Origin: Bacillota bacterium
GTDB taxonomy: Bacteria; Bacillota; Clostridia; Oscillospirales; Ruminococcaceae
Assembly (NCBI GenBank): GCA_023415575.1
Contig: JAEZKF010000012.1
Span: 1-16,426 of the forward strand
DNA length: 16,426 nucleotides
Direction: 5' to 3'
Shown: one piece after another, positions 1 to 5,998 of the stretch
Numbering within the stretch: the stretch's first letter is position 1
How the letters are laid out: each line of letters begins with the position of its first letter
The notes under the pieces: generated by a model
Told to the model about the DNA's origin: nothing
The model's database searches: none
Seen by the model: the letters and a program-made list of their open reading frames with translations, nothing else
Translations under genes and position numbers: made by a program

Positions 1-50
1 TTTTGCTTTAGAGATGTCAGTTGGCAAACCGCTTCTCTATTTTAGCAAAA
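1..50. repeat. Imperfect long inverted repeat at left edge
   Basis: TTTTGCT (1-7) is complementary to AGCAAAA (44-50), and TAGAGA (9-14) to TCTCTA (34-39), around a 19-base centre. The structure touches the window edge, so it may be longer. On the plus strand it is followed by a short T-run (55-59). It could be a terminator, the end of a mobile element or a small RNA; the sequence here does not decide. One plus-strand frame is open from base 2 to a TAA at 77-79 (25 sense codons), so the tail of a gene to the left is possible, but an open stretch this short is also expected by chance. Confidence 0.35.
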
Positions 51-88
51 GGAGTTTTTATTTCTTCCTTATCGCTTAAGCTCTTTTG

Positions 89-114
89 AACCACGCGTCT
101 AACGCGTGGTTTTC
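89..114 (+). terminator. Candidate terminator for a gene left of the window
   Basis: A perfect 10-bp stem, AACCACGCGT (89-98) with ACGCGTGGTT (102-111), has a 3-base loop and runs into TTTT (110-113) on the plus strand. The T-run is short. No T-run follows on the minus strand, so it most likely ends plus-strand transcription entering from the left. Confidence 0.45.
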
Positions 115-121
115 GGTATAC

Positions 122-152
122 AAAAAGCGGCTGACCACCTAGAGCCAGCCGC
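122..152 (-). terminator. Terminator of the oadG-oadB unit
   Basis: On the minus strand GCGGCTG (152-146) pairs with CAGCCGC (133-127) and is followed directly by TTTTT (126-122). It lies 15 bases past the oadB stop codon, the expected place for a rho-independent terminator. Confidence 0.75.
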
Positions 153-166
153 CTGTATCTTCTGTT

Positions 167-1321
167 TTACTTGAGTATGTTGAGCAGTACGCCTGCAGCA
201 ACCGCCGAGCCGATTACACCCGCAACGTTGGGGCCCATCGCATGCATGAGCAGGAAGTTGCTGGGATTTTCCGCCTGACCCACCTTCTGCGATACACGAG
301 CCGCCATGGGAACAGCGGAAACGCCTGCCGAGCCGATCAGGGGGTTTACCTTGCCGCCGGTAGCGAGGTACATGAGCTTGCCAAACAACACACCGCCTGC
401 TGTTCCAAGCGCAAACGCCACAAGACCAAGCAGGATAATTTTCAGCGTGTCGAGCGAAAGGAACACGGATGCCTTGGTGGTTGCACCAACGGTGACACCG
501 AGGAAGATAGTGATGATGTTCATCATCGCATTCTGAGCAGTATCCACCAAGCGGGAAACTACACCGCTTTCCTTAAGCAGGTTGCCGAACATCAGCATAC
601 CTACCAGAGGAGCCGCATCGGGCAGGAGCAGTGCTACTACAATGGTAACGAGAATCGGGAATACTATCTTCTCAAGTTTGGATACCGGACGAAGCTGCTC
701 CATCACTACGGCGCGCTCTTTCTTTGTGGTAAGTAAACGCATAATGGGCGGCTGGATGATGGGTACCAAGGCCATGTAGGAGTAAGCGGCAACCGCAATC
801 GAGCCCAAGAGATGGGGCGCAAGCTTTGTAGTCAGCCAAATGGCGGTGGGGCCGTCCGCGCCGCCGATGATACCAATTGAGCCTGCTTCAGCCGGGGTAA
901 AGCCAAGCATGATTGCGCCAAAGAAGGTAACAAAGATGCCGAGCTGGGCAGCAGCGCCGAGCAGGAAGCTCTTGGGGTTTGCAATCAGGGGACCGAAGTC
1001 GGTCATACAGCCGATGCCAAGGAAGATAAGCGGCGGGTAGATGCCAAGCTTAACGCCTTTATACAGGTAATCAAGCAGGCCAAGCGATGCGCCATTGGCA
1101 ATCTCTTCTGCAGTCTTGATATCAAGACCCGCAAGCGGCAGGTTTGCAAGCAGCATACCAAACGCAATGGGCAAAAGCAACAGCGGCTCGAACTGCTTAA
1201 CAATAGCAAGATAAATAAGCACAAGCGAAACCAGGATCATCACGGCATTTTGCCAGGTTAAGGCCACAAAGCCGGATGCCTGAAGGATGTTTTGAATTGT
1301 CTGCCAAAAAGCTTGAAACAT
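167..1321 (-). CDS. oadB: Na+-translocating decarboxylase beta subunit (OadB/GcdB/MmdB family)
   Basis: This 384-residue polytopic membrane protein is the ion-channel subunit of biotin-dependent sodium-pump decarboxylases. It couples decarboxylation of carboxybiotin to Na+ export. Visible family signatures are GGADGPT at residues 153-159 with the essential intramembrane Asp (D156), NPLIGSAGVSAVP at 326-338, and GPNVAGVIGS at 363-372 with the conserved Asn (N365) and Ser (S372). The length is normal for the family and hydrophobic segments run throughout. The ATG follows an AAAGGA ribosome binding site. It lies 89 bases downstream of oadG in the same direction and is followed by a clear terminator. 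The carboxyltransferase and biotin-carrier subunits are not in the window, so the sequence does not show whether the substrate is oxaloacetate, methylmalonyl-CoA or glutaconyl-CoA. The symbol oadB names the family only. Confidence 0.93.
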   Translation of the reverse strand: MFQAFWQTIQNILQASGFVALTWQNAVMILVSLVLIYLAIVKQFEPLLLLPIAFGMLLANLPLAGLDIKTAEEIANGASLGLLDYLYKGVKLGIYPPLIFLGIGCMTDFGPLIANPKSFLLGAAAQLGIFVTFFGAIMLGFTPAEAGSIGIIGGADGPTAIWLTTKLAPHLLGSIAVAAYSYMALVPIIQPPIMRLLTTKKERAVVMEQLRPVSKLEKIVFPILVTIVVALLLPDAAPLVGMLMFGNLLKESGVVSRLVDTAQNAMMNIITIFLGVTVGATTKASVFLSLDTLKIILLGLVAFALGTAGGVLFGKLMYLATGGKVNPLIGSAGVSAVPMAARVSQKVGQAENPSNFLLMHAMGPNVAGVIGSAVAAGVLLNILK

Positions 1322-1410
1322 TGGAAGGTCATCCTTTCATAGTAGTATAACCGTACGCTGTACAGGAAACATTCACAAAGCGGGATGGCGTAATTGTCGG
1401 GTGTGAAACC

Positions 1411-1767
1411 TTAAAAAGGGCGAGTATTTTGCATCATGCCCGCGAGGCGCCATTCCTTGCGCGGTTGAGAAGCGCGCTTAATGGAGCGAACGGTATACCC
1501 GATACCACTGTCCCCCATCATATAAGCTACTGCGGCGGAGATTGCGGCGATTACATCGTCTCCAATACCTTGCTGAACATTTGGCGCAGGTGCAGACGCT
1601 GTGCCGTTTGGCGTCGCCTTAGGAGGGGTAGTCTTATCGTTCTTATCCTTCTTTATGCTGAAGATCTTTCCGCACAGCATAAAGAACAATGTTAGTCCGA
1701 TCAGTGCCAAAAACACGATAGTAAGTCCGACCAGAATTACAGTTGTTGCAAATTCGATTTTATCCAT
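1411..1767 (-). CDS. oadG: Sodium-pump decarboxylase gamma/delta subunit (OadG family)
   Basis: This is a 118-residue protein with one N-terminal transmembrane helix (about residues 8-33), a Lys/Asp-rich stretch, a flexible Pro/Ala/Thr linker (about 46-64), an amphipathic segment, and a C-terminal tail with a conserved-looking KEWRLAG motif. This is the usual plan of OadG/MmdD assembly subunits, which anchor the carboxyltransferase to the beta subunit. The start chosen is the ATG at 1767, with AAGGAG eight bases upstream; an upstream in-frame codon at 1830 has no such site. It is first in a two-gene unit with oadB and is preceded by a TTGTCT/TATAAT promoter. The family assignment rests on architecture and neighbour, since OadG sequences diverge strongly. 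Confidence 0.85.
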   Translation of the reverse strand: MDKIEFATTVILVGLTIVFLALIGLTLFFMLCGKIFSIKKDKNDKTTPPKATPNGTASAPAPNVQQGIGDDVIAAISAAVAYMMGDSGIGYTVRSIKRASQPRKEWRLAGMMQNTRPF

Positions 1768-1875
1768 GCCGTATCTCCTTAACCTTTCTTTTATATTAGA
1801 AACGGCCAAAAAATCCTGCAATAACAGCATGCCATTTGCAAGGTTTTTTCGTCCGCTTTTCTAACCTTAGCTGCC

Positions 1876-1900
1876 TTTTGGACTTTTTTCACGTCCAAAA
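1876..1900 (-). promoter_or_regulatory. Hairpin or operator in the oadGB leader
   Basis: TTTTGGAC (1876-1883) and GTCCAAAA (1893-1900) form a perfect 8-bp inverted repeat around nine bases. It falls about 11-35 bases downstream of the predicted start of the oadG transcript (near 1911). It could be a 5' stabilising hairpin or a protein-binding operator for the divergent AraC regulator. In the minus-strand RNA no T-run follows, so it is not a normal terminator. Confidence 0.4.
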
Positions 1901-1917
1901 AACCGAAATCAAAACTT

Positions 1918-1946
1918 ATTATATAATAAATTATAATAAAAGACAA
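1918..1946 (-). promoter_or_regulatory. Sigma-A promoter for oadG-oadB
   Basis: On the minus strand the sequence reads TTGTCT (1946-1941), a 17-base spacer, then a perfect TATAAT (1923-1918). The surroundings are very AT-rich. Transcription would start near 1911 and leave a leader of about 145 nt before oadG. It lies in the 388-base divergent gap (1768-2155) between oadG and the AraC-family gene; apart from this promoter, the leader hairpin and the araC promoter, I see nothing else convincing in that gap. Confidence 0.75.
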
Positions 1947-2049
1947 CGAAAATAAATAAATTTTTAACAAGGAGATAATGTTTGGCAGCAGAATTACTCA
2001 AAACAGTCAAAATCTCTTACAATCTCAGGCGTCTTGCCCTTGTAGAATA

Positions 2050-2078
2050 TTGTTTTTTTATCTGGCGGCATTTATAAT
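2050..2078 (+). promoter_or_regulatory. Sigma-A promoter for the AraC-family gene
   Basis: TTGTTT (2050-2055), a 17-base spacer and a perfect TATAAT (2073-2078) precede the gene by about 80 bases. The imperfect palindrome TTGTAACTAGTACAA (2078-2092) overlaps the -10 element and the predicted start and could be an autoregulatory operator; that part is inference. Confidence 0.65.
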
Positions 2079-2155
2079 TGTAACTAGTACAAGTATTCCC
2101 CCGCATGGTTTTAATATCGATTTTATACAAACCGCACAAGGAGGAATCTGCCTCG

Positions 2156-2992
2156 ATGGAACAAACCGTCTTCAAACAATCTTACCAAACACGTCTGCGT
2201 GAGGGTCTTGGCCTTGCGGTGTACAATACCGGACGCCAGCAGTGTGAGCCATCCTACACATGGGGCCCGGCAGTCCGTGACCATTATCTCATCCACTATG
2301 TTGCATCGGGCAGCGGTACGTTACAGGTTGAGGAAAAACAGCATCACATTAAAGCAGGAGACGCCTTTTTGATTGTTCCAAATACCCTTGTCTCCTATAC
2401 CGCAAGTAAGCATGAGCCCATGGAATACCTTTGGGTGGGGTTTAACGGCAGCGATTCGCAGCGGCTGATTAGCTTTACTTCTCTCTCCCCCGAGGAACCG
2501 GTGATACATATTGACGATCACGAGCAGGTTGTCAGCTTGCTGGAGTACATCATTCTTGCCCAAGGCAGCACCGCATATCAGGAAGCGAGGATGTGCGGGT
2601 ACCTTTATCTTTTCCTGGCTTACCTGATAGAATGTGCAAAACTTCCTGCGGAGGGGTACGGGGCGTACTCCTATGCCGAGCTTGCGCTGCGTTATATCGA
2701 GCGCAACTACGCCCAGCACATCAGCGTCGACGATATCGCGGCACACGTTGGAATCAGCCGCAGCCACCTTTACCGGGTGTTTGTAAAGCACTTTTCCCTT
2801 TCACCCAATGAGTACGTCGTGCGGTTTCGCATCACAAAGGCCTGCTCCCTGCTCTCAACGCCGCTTTCCATCGCCGAGGTGGCGGGCTCGGTCGGGTTTG
2901 ACGACCCCTTGTACTTTTCACGCGTATTTCGCCGTATAAAGGGCATAAGCCCTCTAGCCTACCGCAAAGAGCTTGCACAACCACAGCCTTAA
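2156..2992 (+). CDS. AraC-family transcriptional regulator with cupin sensor domain
   Basis: A 278-residue regulator. Residues about 20-100 are an AraC-type cupin ligand-binding domain (RDHYLIHYVASGSGTL at 41-56, then AGDAFLIVP at 67-75). Residues about 188-272 are the double helix-turn-helix DNA-binding domain: ISVDDIAAHVGISRSHLYR, then LSIAEVAGSVGFDDPLYFSR, ending GISPLAYRK. This layout is typical of sugar- or metabolite-responsive activators of the MsmR type, but the ligand cannot be read from sequence. The ATG at 2156 is preferred because GGAGG lies 11 bases upstream; the in-frame ATG at 2105 has no ribosome binding site and lies close to the promoter. It is divergent from oadG-oadB, which makes that operon its most obvious target (inference). 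Confidence 0.9.
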   Translation: MEQTVFKQSYQTRLREGLGLAVYNTGRQQCEPSYTWGPAVRDHYLIHYVASGSGTLQVEEKQHHIKAGDAFLIVPNTLVSYTASKHEPMEYLWVGFNGSDSQRLISFTSLSPEEPVIHIDDHEQVVSLLEYIILAQGSTAYQEARMCGYLYLFLAYLIECAKLPAEGYGAYSYAELALRYIERNYAQHISVDDIAAHVGISRSHLYRVFVKHFSLSPNEYVVRFRITKACSLLSTPLSIAEVAGSVGFDDPLYFSRVFRRIKGISPLAYRKELAQPQP

Positions 2993-3000
2993 ACAACATA

Positions 3001-3031
3001 CGGGCGGGGATAAATCCCCGCCCGTTTTGAT
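3001..3031 (+). terminator. Strong terminator after the AraC-family gene
   Basis: CGGGCGGGGA (3001-3010) pairs with TCCCCGCCCG (3015-3024) around a TAAA loop and is followed by TTTTGATT. It starts eight bases past the stop codon. On the minus strand the T-run after the stem is poor, so it mainly serves the plus strand, though it may also slow read-out from the convergent CDF gene. Confidence 0.88.
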
Positions 3032-3057
3032 TATTATCGTTTGCCCAAACCCGCTCA

Positions 3058-4245
3058 TTATCGAGCCGGGAGGTTTTTTGAGATGTAGCTGCTGTCAATC
3101 GTAATAACGGCATATAGGCTTTCGTCGCGCTGCTTGATGCGGGCGGCGATTTCGTCTGCAAGGGCTGCATGCGGGGTACTCCAGCCGCAGGGCACCACCA
3201 CATCAAAGATGAGGTTAGTGTGGGTAGGCCCGCGCACGAGGCGAAAATCATGTATCGTAAGGGAAGGGTCGATGCCGATGACAACATTCATCACATAGGC
3301 GTAAAGCTCGTTCAATTCCGGGTCGTCGGTGACGACAGGGTCGTGATGGATGACCAGCTGAATACCAAAGCTTTCACTGATCTCGCGCTCGATGTTGTCA
3401 ATCAAATCGTGGCTCTTGAGGTTATCCTCCTTCGCATCTACCTCAACATGGACGGATGCAAAGCACTTGCCGGGGCCGTAGTTGTGCACCATGAGGTCGT
3501 GCAAGCCGAGGACGCCCTCGTAGCTTTTGATGCTCTCCTCAATCTTCTGCACAAGCTCCTCATCGGGTGCTTCACCCAGAATGGGGTTAAGGGTTTCCTT
3601 GACAAGCTTTATGCCGGAGTAGATGATAAACAAGGCCACCGCAAGGCCCATGTAACCGTCGAGCATCAGGCCGGTCTGCCATGCCATCACGGTGGAAACC
3701 AGTACGGCGCTTGTTGTGATGACATCGCTTAGGCTGTCTACAGCCGATGCCTTGAGGGCCGTGGAGGAAATCCGCTTGCCGACTGTGCGGTAAAAGCTTG
3801 CCTGCCACAGCTTGAGCAGGGCGCTGCCTACAAGGACGGCAACCGTTACAAGTGACGCATTAATCGCTTCGGGGCTTATAATCTTTTGAATCGAGGATTT
3901 GAGGATTTCTACCCCGATAAGGAGTACCAAGCCGGAAACCGCAAGCCCCGACAGGTACTCAAACCGCGCATGTCCAAAGGGGTGCTCGCGGTCGGCGGGC
4001 TTTGCCGCCATGCGAAAGCCAACCAGCGTGATAATAGAGGACGCAGCATCCGAGAGGTTGTTTACGGCATCCGCTATGATGGAGATACTGCTCGACAGTA
4101 ACCCCACCGTGAGCTTGCCCGCAACGAGCAAAAGGTTCGTGCAGATGCCGACGATACCGCCCAACATCCCATAGCGCTCGCGTTGCTCGGGGGTGAGTGT
4201 TTCGGGAACATCCTTAAAAAACAGCCTTAAAAGCAATTTTGTCAA
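3058..4245 (-). CDS. Cation diffusion facilitator (CDF) metal exporter, probably Mn2+/Fe2+ type
   Basis: A 395-residue cation/proton antiporter of the inner membrane. It has a six-helix transmembrane domain (about residues 27-225) and a C-terminal cytoplasmic ZT-dimer domain (about 240-395, with GLHDLMVHNYGPGK). The CDF signature SISIIADAVNNLSDAASS lies in TM2, followed by DREHPFGHARFEYLSGL. Aligned by eye to E. coli FieF, the TM2 metal pair is N62-x3-D66 and the TM5 pair is D170-x3-D174. The lack of His in either pair argues against a classical zinc exporter and for Mn or Fe (family knowledge plus inference). The start is the TTG at 4245, with AGAGG eight bases upstream; the open frame continues 22 codons further but those residues do not fit the family. 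It lies behind rrf2 in the same direction, with a hairpin between. Confidence 0.92.
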   Translation of the reverse strand: MTKLLLRLFFKDVPETLTPEQRERYGMLGGIVGICTNLLLVAGKLTVGLLSSSISIIADAVNNLSDAASSIITLVGFRMAAKPADREHPFGHARFEYLSGLAVSGLVLLIGVEILKSSIQKIISPEAINASLVTVAVLVGSALLKLWQASFYRTVGKRISSTALKASAVDSLSDVITTSAVLVSTVMAWQTGLMLDGYMGLAVALFIIYSGIKLVKETLNPILGEAPDEELVQKIEESIKSYEGVLGLHDLMVHNYGPGKCFASVHVEVDAKEDNLKSHDLIDNIEREISESFGIQLVIHHDPVVTDDPELNELYAYVMNVVIGIDPSLTIHDFRLVRGPTHTNLIFDVVVPCGWSTPHAALADEIAARIKQRDESLYAVITIDSSYISKNLPAR

Positions 4246-4292
4246 AATATTCGCCTCTTTTAATGTTAATAGCGCAAAGGGCCTAATAGTAA

Positions 4293-4327
4293 AAATACAT
4301 GGCGTGCGCAAAACAAGCCATGTATTT
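4293..4327 (-). terminator. Terminator-like hairpin between rrf2 and the CDF gene
   Basis: AAATACATGGC (4293-4303) and GCCATGTATTT (4317-4327) form a perfect 11-bp stem with a 13-base loop. Read on the minus strand, the descending arm ends in ATTTTTACTATT, a moderately T-rich tail. It starts 15 bases past the rrf2 stop and probably ends or attenuates rrf2 transcription before the CDF gene. Confidence 0.55.
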
Positions 4328-4342
4328 CATCAAAGGTATGTA

Positions 4343-4741
4343 TTAAAAGGCGGGGGAATCAAACTTAACGCGGTCAAGCTTTTCCCTTACTTCCTCCGAT
4401 ATCTTTGCGTAGATGGAATGGTACGGGCACCGCCCCTCCGGCATATGGGTGCACTCATACTCGCCGCACTCACAGCGGCTGATGGCATAACGCCCTTCTA
4501 CCGTTTCGATTACATCTCGCAAAGAGATCTGGCTTGCGGGCTTTGCAAGCTCGTACCCGCCCTGTGTACCCTTGAAGGACTTGACAATACCGCCGCCAAC
4601 GAGCTTGCGCAGTATCTTAAGCGCAAAGCGAAGCGTGACACAGGATTGCTCGGAGATTCGCTTTGCATCCATCCGGCCACCGTCCTGAGCGAGGCAATGC
4701 ACAATGCGTACGGCGTAATCGGCCTCTAGTGTCATATGCAT
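4343..4741 (-). CDS. Rrf2/IscR-family transcriptional regulator, cysteine-rich
   Basis: A 132-residue winged-helix repressor. The N-terminal helix (LEADYAVRIVHCLA) and the recognition region (RISEQSCVTLRFALKILRKLVGGGIVKSFKGTQGGYELAKP) are classic for Rrf2. After the DNA-binding wing come four cysteines at 90, 92, 97 and 105 (spacing C-x1-C-x4-C-x7-C). Rrf2 members such as IscR and NsrR bind an Fe-S cluster through three cysteines in this region, so Fe-S, nitric oxide or redox sensing is likely, but the spacing matches none of them exactly. The ATG at 4741 has AAGGAG nine bases upstream; a second ATG two codons on is possible. It has its own near-consensus promoter downstream of rpoD. The target genes are unknown; autoregulation and the CDF gene downstream are the simplest guesses. 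Confidence 0.92.
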   Translation of the reverse strand: MHMTLEADYAVRIVHCLAQDGGRMDAKRISEQSCVTLRFALKILRKLVGGGIVKSFKGTQGGYELAKPASQISLRDVIETVEGRYAISRCECGEYECTHMPEGRCPYHSIYAKISEEVREKLDRVKFDSPAF

Positions 4742-4793
4742 GCGTAATCTCTCCTTCTCCGTTGTGTTTTTGTATACCGTTTTTATATAGTTT

Positions 4794-4823
4794 ATTATAC
4801 CCGAAACAAACGGGCCGTGTCAA
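4794..4823 (-). promoter_or_regulatory. Near-perfect sigma-A promoter for rrf2
   Basis: On the minus strand: TTGACA (4823-4818), an 18-base spacer, and TATAAT (4799-4794), both hexamers perfect. The spacer contains the inverted repeat CCCG-tttgttt-CGGG, a possible site for autorepression. Transcription would begin near 4787, leaving a leader of about 46 nt. The promoter begins 20 bases past the rpoD stop, and no clear rpoD terminator is visible, so read-through from rpoD is also possible. Confidence 0.85.
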
Positions 4824-4842
4824 ACGAACACTTTGGATAAAG

Positions 4843-5934
4843 TTAATCCAAAAAGTCCTTGAGCTTTTTGCTGCGGCTGGGATGACGCAGCTTGCGCAGG
4901 GCCTTTGCCTCAATCTGGCGGATGCGCTCACGGGTGACGTTGAACTCCTTGCCCACCTCTTCGAGCGTGCGCGACCGGCCGTCCTCAAGGCCGAACCGCA
5001 GCTTGAGCACCTTCTCCTCACGCGGGGTGAGGGTTTGCAGTACGTCCCCGAGTTGCTCCTTTAGCAGGGTATGCGACGCTGCCTCTGCAGGTGCGGGCGC
5101 ATCCTCGTCGGGGATGAAGTCGCCGAGATGGCTGTCCTCCTCCTCGCCGATGGGGGTTTCGAGCGATACAGGCTCTTGGGCGACACGCATGATTTCGCGC
5201 ACCTTATCGGCGGGCATATCAAGCTCCGCCGCAATCTCCTCCGCCGTCGGCTCGTGGCCGTTCTTGTGCAGAAGCTGGCTGGTTACCTTCTTAACCTTGT
5301 TGATGGTCTCTACCATATGCACCGGGATGCGGATGGTTCTGGCCTGATCGGCTATCGCGCGGGTGATGGCTTGACGAATCCACCAAGTGGCATAGGTGGA
5401 AAACTTAAAACCCTTGGTGTGGTCAAACTTCTCTACCGCCTTGATAAGACCGAGGTTGCCCTCCTGAATCAAATCCAAGAACTGCATGCCGCGGCCGACA
5501 TAGCGCTTGGCAATGCTGACAACAAGACGCAGGTTCGCCTCGCTTAAGCGCTTGCGGGCGTATTCGTCGCCCTGGCCCATGCGTGTAGCAAGCTCAATCT
5601 CCTCTTCGGGGGTGAGCAGGGGCACGCGGCCGATCTCCTTGAGGTAGACCTTGACGGGGTCATCGATGCTGATTCCCTCGGATGCCAATGCATATTCGAG
5701 GTTTTCGTCCTGTATGTCGATGTTAAAGTCGAGCGTGTTTGCAAAGTCCTCAACAATCTCTACGCTGTTGCTTTCAAGCACATCGTAGAGCTTGTCCACC
5801 TGATCGACGTCAAAATCCAGCTCCTCAAGTACGTCATTAATCTCTTTTGTCGTGAGCTTTCCCTTGGTTTTTCCCTGCTCGATGAGGTCGTTGAGCAGGT
5901 TCTTTTTGTCCTGACTACTCATAGCTCCATCCAT
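4843..5934 (-). CDS. rpoD: RNA polymerase primary sigma factor RpoD/SigA
   Basis: A 363-residue housekeeping sigma-70 factor, similar in length to Bacillus SigA. Domains in order: region 1.1 (about 12-62), region 1.2 (DDPVKVYLKEIGRVPLLTPEEE, 91-112), regions 2.1-2.4 (about 124-210, with the core-binding and -10 recognition stretch FSTYATWWIRQAITRAIADQ at 178-197), region 3 (about 211-285) and region 4 (about 290-363, with the -35 recognition helix VTRERIRQIEAKALRKLR at 333-350). It ends HPSRSKKLKDFLD, the normal primary-sigma terminus. The start is uncertain by four codons: the ATG at 5934 has a weak site, and the ATG at 5922 has GGAG only two bases away. It lies 64 bases downstream of dnaG in the same direction, the widespread dnaG-rpoD arrangement. 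It would recognise the promoters listed here. Confidence 0.98.
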   Translation of the reverse strand: MDGAMSSQDKKNLLNDLIEQGKTKGKLTTKEINDVLEELDFDVDQVDKLYDVLESNSVEIVEDFANTLDFNIDIQDENLEYALASEGISIDDPVKVYLKEIGRVPLLTPEEEIELATRMGQGDEYARKRLSEANLRLVVSIAKRYVGRGMQFLDLIQEGNLGLIKAVEKFDHTKGFKFSTYATWWIRQAITRAIADQARTIRIPVHMVETINKVKKVTSQLLHKNGHEPTAEEIAAELDMPADKVREIMRVAQEPVSLETPIGEEEDSHLGDFIPDEDAPAPAEAASHTLLKEQLGDVLQTLTPREEKVLKLRFGLEDGRSRTLEEVGKEFNVTRERIRQIEAKALRKLRHPSRSKKLKDFLD

Positions 5935-5998
5935 TCTGCCGCATACGGCGGCTTGTATTTACACGTTTTCCCCTGGTTTTATGATATCGTGTTAACGG

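Noticed and set aside
1978..2202. A 74-codon plus-strand frame starting ATGTTTGGC behind AAGGAG, with a hydrophobic middle segment
   Set aside because: The ribosome binding site is only three bases from the ATG, the frame contains the araC promoter (2050-2078) and then overlaps the araC gene in another frame, and the sequence resembles no known protein. A leader peptide is not excluded but is not supported.
3001..3028. Bidirectional terminator shared with the convergent CDF gene
   Set aside because: The stem could serve both strands, but after it on the minus strand there is only TATGTTG, so I assigned it to the plus strand only.
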